Source of the DNA: Bacteroidales bacterium | GTDB lineage: Bacteria; Bacteroidota; Bacteroidia; Bacteroidales; VadinHA17 | DNA length: 6,001 nt | Assembly (NCBI GenBank): GCA_031285575.1 | Contig: JAITVX010000116.1 | Coordinates: 1-6,001, forward strand | Direction: 5' to 3' | Part shown: positions 1 to 5,906 of the stretch, in pieces | How positions within the stretch are numbered: position 1 is the stretch's first letter | How the letters are laid out: each line of letters starts with the position of its first letter | The notes under the pieces: model-generated | The model's database searches: none | What the model was told of the DNA's origin: nothing | The model's input: only the letters and a program-made list of their open reading frames with translations | Position numbers and translations under genes: made by a program

Positions 1-18
1 CTATACTTCCGAATAAGC

Positions 19-208
19 GGTTGCATCGACTGATGCAAGTATGTTGCAGCGCTGCATGGTGGTTGCATCGACTGATGCAAGTCTCCCGCACCACTGCGTG
101 AAGGTTGCATCGACCGATGCAGGTATGCTGCAGCGCTGCGCGAAGGTTGCATCAACCGATGCAAGTCTCCCGCACCACTGCATGAAGGTTGCATCAATTG
201 ATGCAAAA
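19..208. repeat. Five-copy 42-bp-period dyad repeat array
   Basis: Five copies of a 22-bp element start at 19, 61, 103, 145 and 187, exactly 42 bp apart. Each has the form GG-TTGCATC-N4-GATGCAA-GT. The four central bases are GACT, GACT, GACC, AACC and AATT, while the 7-bp arms are almost invariant (one A-to-G change, in copy 3). The fifth copy is a perfect 18-bp palindrome. The 20-bp segments between copies alternate between type A (41-60 and 125-144, built on GCAGCGCTGC) and type B (83-102 and 167-186, built on CGCA-CCAC-TGCG), giving an 84-bp higher-order unit. Because 42 is a multiple of three, one frame on each strand stays open, but neither looks like a known protein. The array begins 60 bp past the stop of the CotH-like gene. 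It could be a protein-binding array, an mRNA 3' structure or a dispersed intergenic repeat; the sequence does not decide. Confidence 0.93.
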
Positions 209-267
209 AAGCCGGTTTCATGCGTTTGCCCTGATAAAATACTTTTATTTTTCACGGTTCGGTATTC

Positions 268-3200
268 TTAATGGCTGTATGCTACTTTCAACGTTTCTTT
301 TCCCGACTGCACAATGTATATTCCATAAACCGTTAATGGTATGTCGGCGCTGTCGGATGTTGCCACGGTGCGGTATATAAGCGTTCCGGTTGTGGAATAA
401 ATGCTGAGCGTTTCGCCGGTGGCGAGGCCGGTTATGTGCAGCAGCCCATTTGCTGCCCATGCTTTCATCGATGGCTTCGGCAGCTCTCCAACGGCTGTTA
501 CAGCCAACGGTACTTCAAGTGAAAACGGTTTTCCCTGATTCGTTCCGCTCAATACAAGCGCGTCGCTGTGCATTGCCGCCGACTGCATTTGGGGTTTTAC
601 GGTTATTGTTATCAAATATCCTCCATTTCCTGTTGCTGTATTGACAGGTGTGCCAATTCCAAAATCTGACGATTCGCCTTTTTGCAGCGTTGCCTGCAAA
701 TCGGCTATATCGCCGTAAGCTACCAGCGTAAATGTCTGCGCAGCAACTTCATCCCCCAATCGATACGTTCCGAACGACTTGCTTGCAGGCAATACTTCCA
801 CTTTGTTCAACTCCGTGTTCAGGTAAGCAACATGTGCGTCGAGATAATGCTTCGTGTTCTCAACCTGCTGTCTGAAGTTGTTCGCTTCAGCGCCGTGCCG
901 TGTTATCCACCATGGCGAAATAACCCTGTACCACCATGTTTTGAAGTTTTGATTGGCAGACGTTTCAATCTTATCTGCTGTTGTATCTATAAATTCGTTG
1001 ATGGATGCTATGTCTGCATACTTCTCATTCCACCGCTCCTTGTATTTTACAAGGAACACAGGGTCGTCATAGAATTTTCTGAAAAACTCATGCATTGGCG
1101 CTCTGCTCCCGGGTTCGCTGAAATATTCATAGTTGTATCCGTAGCCATACCCGCAGTCGAAGTCCCACAGCGGCCCCATGCTTATTGCGCCTCCCTTGTC
1201 TTTATACAGGTATGTGCTTGCCGGCCACTGGAAATCTTTGTTGTCAACAATTTCCGTAATCATAAGGAAATCGACAAACGTATTCATGTCAATCAAATCT
1301 CTGTATCCGTTTTCGGGAAAGTGCGCTGAGGCTACCGAATCGTTCAGTCTGTTGAGGTCTTTCCGCACAAAATCATACGCCTGATTGCTCATGTTTAGCG
1401 GCTCCACTTCAGGTGTTTTAATCATAACCGGCAAACTGTAGCTTGATGTTCTGAACTTTGGCTCCTCGTCATACTGGCCGTCCATTTCCACAAACCAGCC
1501 TTCGTCCTCGTCAATATCTACACGCCCTTCGCCGGTTTGGTTATGTTCTGTAACCATGTAATTTCCGCGGTACTCGCCGTTCATATACAGCTCTACGAAT
1601 CTGGTGGAGTGATTGTAAGGCATCCTGAAGCGGTTGCCAAGTTCAAAGGCAATGGCATTGAACAGAAGGGTAGGGTCGCGGTACTGTGCGTGCAGTATCC
1701 ACGATTTCGAGCTTCCCATGCCAAGCAGTCCTTCTTTTGTGTCGAATTTAACCCTGTACGACTTCTTCAGTGCATTGGGATTTTCCCAGCTGTCGTTGCC
1801 ACGCCCCCTAATGCCGTCTTTGGCGTTATTCCTGCTAACGTTATTTGCATGATTTTCAGGGTCGGTAAGGCTGAATGACACTATGCTTACGTAGTTTTCT
1901 TTGTCAAGTATCTCTGCGCCGCCCTCGGTGTCTATGTAAACCAGCGGCAGCCCTGTATTGACGGGGGGTACGGTACTTACCGTAACCGGCACATTCAGGT
2001 TGGTTACATCGCCGTACCGCGCTTTGTATGTCTGTGTTCCCAAAGTGCCGGCCTGAAGCGTTGCGTCCATCCATTCCCATCCTGAGGGCAGGGCTACGCC
2101 GGCCAGTGTTTGCCCGTATGTTGCTGTTAAGCCCTGTGGTATGTCGATTTTGTAATAACCGTCAAGGTATTCAAGCCTTGCGGCAAGATACGATTTCAAT
2201 TCATTTATCCATTGGTCGAAATCGACCGGATAATTGAGCCACGAAACCTTGTAGTTCTCTTTTGCGCTTTTTCTGATTTTGTTTGCCATTTCGTCAATGA
2301 ACTGCATCATTGAAGCGATGTCGGAATATTGATTGTTCCATATCTCTTTCCATTTTACCATAAACATGGGGTCGTCTGAAAAGCGTTTGAAAAATAGGTT
2401 TCCACGGCTTACTCCCGGAAACCAGTGCCATGTAGCACTTGCATCGTCTATTTCATATACGGGTACGCTTTGCCATGAGAAGCCAAAATTAACATCAAAG
2501 TCCCAACTTGGGCCGCCCGCAATTTTTCCATTTTTATCCCTGTAAAGGTAAACGCTGCCAGGGTTTACAAAATCACCCACTCCGGTTACAGTCGTAATCA
2601 TAAAATATTTCACCATTGCTTCCAGGTCTATCAAGTCGCGGTATCCGTTTTCGGGGAAGTCGTCAGCTGCCATAAGGGCACAAAGTTCGTCAAGCTCTGT
2701 CTTCACTCGCACATAATCTTCGTTGGTCATGTCGAGAGGTTCGGTTTCCGGCGATTTGACCATTACGGGCAGTTCGTAAGCATCCGTTTTAAATTTCGGT
2801 TCTTCGTCGTAGTGAAAATCAACTTCTACCAGCCAGCCGTCATCTTCGTCAATGGCCACGCGGCCTTCGCCTGCCTGATTTTGTTCGGTAAACAGGTAGT
2901 TTCCGCGGTAGGTTCCATTCAGATACAATTCTACGTGATTATACGAATGGTTAAAGGGCAGGCCAAGACGATCGCCCAGCTCAAAGGCAAAGGTGTTTTT
3001 CATTAAGGTTGGGTCGAACCAGTTTGCAAGCAACACCCACGACTTTGCGGCAGGAAGCCCGAACAGGGATGTTTTCTTGTCGAACTTGATGCGGTATGGT
3101 TTTTTGTCTGGCGGCCAGTACGTGTCGCCGTCCCCATTCCACGTGGAGTTGCCACGACCTTTTATTTCGTCTTTCATTCCTGTTTTTTCCACAGCATTGG

Positions 3201-3708
3201 CGTCATTGTCAGGGTCGTCCATCGCAAAGTTCATTTTCAGGTAGTCGTCCTTACTGACAATCTCTGCGCCGCCCTCGGTGTCGATTCTTATTACCGGCAG
3301 TCCGCTGGCCTGTGGCGATTCGAGAATTACCGTGTAGTCAACGCCGCCCACCGTGTAAATCACATCGTGGCGGAAGTCATTCGGTGTTACTTCGCTTACC
3401 TGCTCTACGCCGGCAACCGTTACAGCATAATTGCCGTTAATGGCGAACGTGGCAGGGAGGGCGGTAATGTTCTCAATCCACTGCTGCGTTGTTAGGGTTA
3501 TCGTCTGGTTTTCGTTGTCGATAACTCCGGGCAGGTCGCTTTCCCATTCAATGTCTGCAGCTTTGAAGATGAAGCTGGTAAACGTTTGCGCCTTCGCCTG
3601 CACCGAGATGCAAATGGCTGCGAAAAGCACGGCGGTCTTTGCCATTGCATACAGAGTGCCGATTATGCCACTGCGGGACATATTTGTTCGGAATACAGGA
3701 AACAACAT
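268..3708 (-). CDS. Secreted protein with two tandem CotH-kinase-like domains and T9SS-type C-terminal domain
   Basis: This is a 1146-residue multidomain surface or secreted protein. Residues 22-40 form a signal peptide (MAKT, a hydrophobic core, then QAKA before Q41), so M10 (start 3681) or M22 (start 3645) may be the true start; none of the three has a clear ribosome site. Residues 41-130 look like a small beta-sandwich domain. CotH-like domain 1 spans about 137-515, with GRGNSTW at 184-190, K203 and K208 in a KPYRIKF segment, LNGTYRGNY at 263-271 and WDFD at 402-405. A linker (521-580, TATYGQTLAGVALPSGW) resembles repeats common in Bacteroidota adhesins. Domain 2 spans about 586-965, with GRGNDSW at 635-641, MNGEYRGNY at 709-717 and WDFD at 848-851. 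An Ig-like region follows (970-1072). Residues 1078-1146 resemble a T9SS type A sorting domain, inferring export across the outer membrane. Bacillus CotH is an atypical kinase of spore-coat proteins; the substrate here is unknown and kinase activity is inferred from motif retention only. Confidence 0.92.
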   Translation of the reverse strand: MLFPVFRTNMSRSGIIGTLYAMAKTAVLFAAICISVQAKAQTFTSFIFKAADIEWESDLPGVIDNENQTITLTTQQWIENITALPATFAINGNYAVTVAGVEQVSEVTPNDFRHDVIYTVGGVDYTVILESPQASGLPVIRIDTEGGAEIVSKDDYLKMNFAMDDPDNDANAVEKTGMKDEIKGRGNSTWNGDGDTYWPPDKKPYRIKFDKKTSLFGLPAAKSWVLLANWFDPTLMKNTFAFELGDRLGLPFNHSYNHVELYLNGTYRGNYLFTEQNQAGEGRVAIDEDDGWLVEVDFHYDEEPKFKTDAYELPVMVKSPETEPLDMTNEDYVRVKTELDELCALMAADDFPENGYRDLIDLEAMVKYFMITTVTGVGDFVNPGSVYLYRDKNGKIAGGPSWDFDVNFGFSWQSVPVYEIDDASATWHWFPGVSRGNLFFKRFSDDPMFMVKWKEIWNNQYSDIASMMQFIDEMANKIRKSAKENYKVSWLNYPVDFDQWINELKSYLAARLEYLDGYYKIDIPQGLTATYGQTLAGVALPSGWEWMDATLQAGTLGTQTYKARYGDVTNLNVPVTVSTVPPVNTGLPLVYIDTEGGAEILDKENYVSIVSFSLTDPENHANNVSRNNAKDGIRGRGNDSWENPNALKKSYRVKFDTKEGLLGMGSSKSWILHAQYRDPTLLFNAIAFELGNRFRMPYNHSTRFVELYMNGEYRGNYMVTEHNQTGEGRVDIDEDEGWFVEMDGQYDEEPKFRTSSYSLPVMIKTPEVEPLNMSNQAYDFVRKDLNRLNDSVASAHFPENGYRDLIDMNTFVDFLMITEIVDNKDFQWPASTYLYKDKGGAISMGPLWDFDCGYGYGYNYEYFSEPGSRAPMHEFFRKFYDDPVFLVKYKERWNEKYADIASINEFIDTTADKIETSANQNFKTWWYRVISPWWITRHGAEANNFRQQVENTKHYLDAHVAYLNTELNKVEVLPASKSFGTYRLGDEVAAQTFTLVAYGDIADLQATLQKGESSDFGIGTPVNTATGNGGYLITITVKPQMQSAAMHSDALVLSGTNQGKPFSLEVPLAVTAVGELPKPSMKAWAANGLLHITGLATGETLSIYSTTGTLIYRTVATSDSADIPLTVYGIYIVQSGKETLKVAYSH

Positions 3709-3733
3709 GGCATTAAGATAATTGATGAATTGC

Positions 3734-3741
3734 CAAATCTA
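3734..3741 (-). promoter_or_regulatory. Candidate -7 element of the CotH-like gene
   Basis: On the minus strand this reads TAGATTTG, an exact match to the Bacteroidota -7 consensus TAnnTTTG. It ends 25 bp upstream of the first ATG (3708), giving a short leader of roughly 20 nt. A TTTG that could serve as the -33 element is at 3767-3770, but the 25-bp spacer is longer than the usual 19-21 bp, so the promoter is incomplete or atypical. A 13-bp palindrome (3742-3754) directly abuts its upstream side. Confidence 0.4.
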
Positions 3742-3754
3742 CGAAATTATTTCG
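3742..3754. promoter_or_regulatory. 13-bp palindrome next to the candidate CotH-gene promoter
   Basis: The sequence CGAAAT-T-ATTTCG has perfect 6-bp arms around one base. It lies where the spacer of the minus-strand promoter would be, directly upstream of TAGATTTG, so it could be a repressor or activator site. The low-complexity A/T core means a chance palindrome is possible. Confidence 0.3.
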
Positions 3755-3794
3755 ATATGATGTATGCAAAATACATTACGGTGTGTTAGTATAA

Positions 3795-3812
3795 TTATGA
3801 TTTGCATCATAA
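3795..3812. promoter_or_regulatory. 18-bp dyad in the divergent intergenic region
   Basis: The sequence TTATGAT-TTGC-ATCATAA has perfect 7-bp arms and a 4-base centre. It lies between the divergent CotH-like and DUF4293 genes, 87 bp from the first and 74 bp from the second, and could be a shared operator. It is not followed by a T-run on either strand, so it is not a standard terminator. Its layout (7-bp arms, 4-bp centre) matches that of the dyads at 19-208, although the arm sequence differs. Confidence 0.35.
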
Positions 3813-3836
3813 ACCGAAAATAGCCGGTGTTTTGTT

Positions 3837-3866
3837 TTTGATTTCATCAGGAAGTGGTTACTTTTA
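3837..3866 (+). promoter_or_regulatory. Candidate promoter of the DUF4293 gene
   Basis: TTTG at 3837-3840 is followed after 18 bp by TACTTTTA at 3859-3866. The latter matches the Bacteroidota -7 consensus TAnnTTTG at all but the last base, and the spacing to the -33-like TTTG is close to expected. Transcription would begin around 3870-3875, just upstream of the ATG at 3886. This agrees with choosing that start over upstream in-frame ATGs at 3802 and 3868. Confidence 0.35.
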
Positions 3867-3885
3867 CATGCTAAAATTTTGTTTT

Positions 3886-4338
3886 ATGATTCAACGCATT
3901 CAGTCGCTTTACCTGTTAATAATATCGCTTCTGTCGCTGTTATTAATCAATGGTGCATATTTAACCTATACAGATACTTCTGGCGCTGTTCAGAGTTTGT
4001 ATGTTATTGGGCTGTCACGTGCTGTTTTCCAGGTTGCAGTAACGGAAAGAATAGTCGAAATTTTGGTTGCACTGATACCGCTGCTGGCATTTACTGCCAT
4101 TTTTCTGTTTTCAAAAAGAACGGTTCAGATGATGCTGACAAAAATCGTTATAGCGCTGATTGTTGTTTTCATTGGCGTAACCTGTTACCTTTTGTTCGTA
4201 GTTATACCATCTGACACTTCACTTAATTCGTGGTTTAAGATGCTTGTGCCTGCAGTTCAACTGCTGCTGGCGGTTATGGCATATTCGGGAATAAAGCGCG
4301 ATGACAACCTGATAAAATCGTACGACAGGCTTCGGTAG
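3886..4338 (+). CDS. DUF4293 family four-helix inner-membrane protein
   Basis: This 150-residue protein begins MIQRIQSLYLL and ends DNLIKSYDRLR. Both ends are typical of DUF4293, a Bacteroidota membrane family of unknown function. Four hydrophobic segments are visible at about residues 5-25, 56-76, 85-107 and 117-135. The stretch at 26-55 (YTDTSGAVQSLYV) would lie outside the membrane between helices 1 and 2. The charged C-terminus (KRDDNLIKSYDRLR) should be cytoplasmic if an even number of helices starts from a cytoplasmic N-terminus. The ATG at 3886 is chosen because the family starts at MIQRIQ; the frame is open back to 3802, but that extension (MHHKPKIAGV) looks non-native and would precede the candidate promoter. 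The gene is divergent from the CotH-like gene and convergent with pyrI, its stop only 15 bp from the pyrI stop. No function can be assigned. Confidence 0.88.
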   Translation: MIQRIQSLYLLIISLLSLLLINGAYLTYTDTSGAVQSLYVIGLSRAVFQVAVTERIVEILVALIPLLAFTAIFLFSKRTVQMMLTKIVIALIVVFIGVTCYLLFVVIPSDTSLNSWFKMLVPAVQLLLAVMAYSGIKRDDNLIKSYDRLR

Positions 4339-4353
4339 CCCGATGGCAGGTTG

Positions 4354-4812
4354 TTAAATAAACTGCAGGTGTTCCTGGTCGGTAATCTTTTCACAGTAGT
4401 GGCACTTCAGCGCTACATTTTTCTTTGAAACAACGTTGAATTTTGTAGTAACCGGCTCAAAATTGGTTATGCATTTGGGGTTCATGCATCGGGCTATGCC
4501 TGTGATGCGGTTGGGAACTGTTACAACCCTCTTTTCAACCACCTCGTAGCCGCGAATAATATTGAGCTTTGCATCGGGAGCCACAAGCGCAATGCGGTTT
4601 ATGTCGCCGTCTTCAAAAAACACGCCCGATATTTTGATGATTGCCTTTTGCACAAGTTTTTTGCTGTCGAGGTTTGTGCCGAATGTAATCTGATTGTCGA
4701 TTCTGTCGAGCCCCAGAATCTTGATTACCTTAAACAGGTTGCGGGCGGGTATGTGGTCAATTACGGTGCCGTTTTCGATTGCGCTTACGCTTAGTTGTTT
4801 CGGTTCTTTCAT
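4354..4812 (-). CDS. pyrI: Aspartate carbamoyltransferase regulatory subunit
   Basis: PyrI is the cytoplasmic regulatory chain of aspartate carbamoyltransferase. It binds nucleotide effectors (in E. coli CTP and UTP inhibit, ATP activates) and bridges catalytic trimers in the holoenzyme. The 152-residue length is normal. The N-terminal nucleotide-binding domain (about 1-98) carries VIDHIPA with D19 and H20, plus K60, V91 and K94, all at the E. coli numbers of its nucleotide-site residues. The C-terminal zinc domain has C109 and C114 (CMNPKC) and C137 and C140 (CHYC), the four zinc ligands contacting PyrB. It lies 12 bp downstream of pyrB on the same strand, so the two are almost certainly cotranscribed. 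No Shine-Dalgarno is seen before the ATG, as is usual in this phylum. Allosteric function is therefore expected, though effector preference cannot be read from sequence. Confidence 0.98.
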   Translation of the reverse strand: MKEPKQLSVSAIENGTVIDHIPARNLFKVIKILGLDRIDNQITFGTNLDSKKLVQKAIIKISGVFFEDGDINRIALVAPDAKLNIIRGYEVVEKRVVTVPNRITGIARCMNPKCITNFEPVTTKFNVVSKKNVALKCHYCEKITDQEHLQFI

Positions 4813-4824
4813 ATCGGGTGGTTG

Positions 4825-5733
4825 TTATTTTATGCCTAACAGCGAACATATTATTGCCTGCCGCGTGTAAACGCCATTGAGCGCCTGCTCGAAGTAGTAT
4901 GCCTTGGGGTTGGTGTCAACGTCGCGGGCTATTTCATTGACTCGCGGCAGCGGGTGCAGTATTTTCATGCTTTCTTTTGTGTTGCCGAGCATCGCGTTTT
5001 TAAGCACGTATATGTTTTTCACTTTTTCGTATTCAACAGGGTCGGGAAAGCGTTCACGCTGCACGCGCGTCATGTAAATTATGTCGGCTTTCGATATTAT
5101 CCGGGTAAAGTCGGAGTGTTCGTAGTATTTAAGCCCGAGGTTGTCGAGATACATCTTTATTTCGTCGGGCATTTTCAGTTCGTCGGGAGAGATGAAGTTG
5201 AATGTTGCATTCCACCTCGACATTGCCATAACGAGCGAGTGTACGGTACGGCCATATTTAAGGTCGCCAACCATAAATATGTTGAGGTTTTCGAGGCTTC
5301 CCTGCGTTTTGCGAATAGAATAGAGGTCGAGCAGTGTCTGCGACGGGTGCTGGTTGGCTCCGTCGCCGGCATTTATTACCGGTATGCCGGCTATTTCGCC
5401 TGCAAACCTTGCGCTGCCTTCAATATGGTGCCGCATAACAATAAGGTCGCAGTAGTTGCTTACGGTACGTATGGTGTCGTTAAGTGTTTCGCCTTTCGAC
5501 ACGCTTGAGTTGGAAACGTCGGAGAAGCCGATTATGCGTCCGCCCAGTCTGCTGACGGCGCTTTCAAAGCTGAGCCTGGTTCGCGTTGAGGGTTCAAAGA
5601 ACAGCGTCCCTATCACCTTCCCGTTGAGGAGCGGCTGCGAGGGGGTTTTCTCGAATTCGCCGGCAAGGTCAAGTATCCGCAGTATTTCGTCTGTCGTAAA
5701 GTCGTCGATTGAAACAAGGCTTCTGTTTTTCAT
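4825..5733 (-). CDS. pyrB: Aspartate carbamoyltransferase catalytic subunit
   Basis: PyrB condenses carbamoyl phosphate with L-aspartate to N-carbamoyl-L-aspartate plus phosphate, the first committed step of de novo pyrimidine synthesis, in the cytoplasm. The 302 residues match the family length. The carbamoyl-phosphate loop STRTRLSFE is at 49-57 (S49, T50, R51, T52), and the neighbouring-subunit loop carries K80 in SVSKGETL. R101 (VMRHH), H129 (NQHPSQTL), R162 (KYGRTVHSL), R223 and Q225 (TRVQRERF) and the HPLPRV segment at 260-265 complete the active site by comparison with E. coli. The Rossmann-like aspartate domain is roughly 150-285. The ATG at 5733 gives the typical N-terminus (MKNRSLVSIDDF). 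pyrI follows 12 bp downstream. The short predicted leader leaves no room for a pyrBI-type leader peptide and attenuator, so regulation probably differs from that in enterobacteria. Confidence 0.99.
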   Translation of the reverse strand: MKNRSLVSIDDFTTDEILRILDLAGEFEKTPSQPLLNGKVIGTLFFEPSTRTRLSFESAVSRLGGRIIGFSDVSNSSVSKGETLNDTIRTVSNYCDLIVMRHHIEGSARFAGEIAGIPVINAGDGANQHPSQTLLDLYSIRKTQGSLENLNIFMVGDLKYGRTVHSLVMAMSRWNATFNFISPDELKMPDEIKMYLDNLGLKYYEHSDFTRIISKADIIYMTRVQRERFPDPVEYEKVKNIYVLKNAMLGNTKESMKILHPLPRVNEIARDVDTNPKAYYFEQALNGVYTRQAIICSLLGIK

Positions 5734-5761
5734 GCTGAATGGCTTGTTGATGTATATGCAG

Positions 5762-5769
5762 CAAATGTA
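5762..5769 (-). promoter_or_regulatory. Candidate -7 element of the pyrBI operon
   Basis: On the minus strand this reads TACATTTG, an exact match to the Bacteroidota consensus TAnnTTTG. It ends 28 bp before the pyrB ATG, giving a leader of about 20 nt. No TTTG is found at the expected -33 distance; an A/T-rich stretch and then the dyad at 5791-5818 lie upstream instead. A weak -33 could mean that an activator or other upstream sequence is needed. Confidence 0.45.
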
Positions 5770-5790
5770 TAAAATATGTGGATTGTTTTT

Positions 5791-5818
5791 ACTGCCATTT
5801 AAAATTTATTCTGGCAGT
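5791..5818. promoter_or_regulatory. 28-bp dyad upstream of the pyrBI promoter
   Basis: ACTGCCA (5791-5797) and TGGCAGT (5812-5818) form perfect 7-bp arms around a 14-bp A/T-rich centre. The dyad begins 21 bp upstream of the candidate pyrB -7 box, covering roughly positions -36 to -63 relative to the likely start. That placement fits an activator or regulator binding site. As RNA it would be a weak stem with a large loop and no adjacent T-run on the minus strand, so a terminator is less likely. Confidence 0.4.
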
Positions 5819-5906
5819 GCGTGAAGCATTTTTTTCGTTAACGGCCATTGTATTATAACTGCGCTTTTTTCTGCAGGTTTACAGTGGCGCAGCGAAACTC
5901 CACAGC

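Noticed and set aside
19..208. CRISPR-like spacing (22-bp repeats, 20-bp intervals)
   Set aside because: The intervals are not unique spacers; they alternate between two repeated types, and the repeats are too short and carry dyad symmetry through the intervals too. No cas genes are present.
187..210. Perfect palindrome next to six A residues as a terminator of the CotH-like gene
   Set aside because: On the minus strand the T-run precedes the hairpin rather than following it, so it has the wrong polarity for an intrinsic terminator of that gene; on the plus strand the hairpin is followed by A, not T.
1..255. Small minus-strand protein of 84 residues made of 14-residue repeats
   Set aside because: It would start at a GTG with no ribosome site, and the opposite strand is equally open because the DNA period is a multiple of three. 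The repeat explains the open frames.
682..1329. Plus-strand open frame of 215 residues inside the CotH-like gene
   Set aside because: It is wholly antisense to a well-supported gene, shows no recognisable domain and has the composition of a frame shadow. The same applies to the shorter plus-strand frames in 450-3789 and to those opposite pyrB.
3802..3885. Upstream N-terminal extension of the DUF4293 protein
   Set aside because: The extra 28 residues are not hydrophobic-helix-like in family fashion, the family starts at MIQRIQ, and a candidate promoter lies inside the extension.
5734..5906. pyrBI attenuator or leader peptide, or PyrR-type RNA site
   Set aside because: No short open frame with a pyrimidine-rich tract followed by a GC stem and T-run is visible on the minus strand before pyrB.
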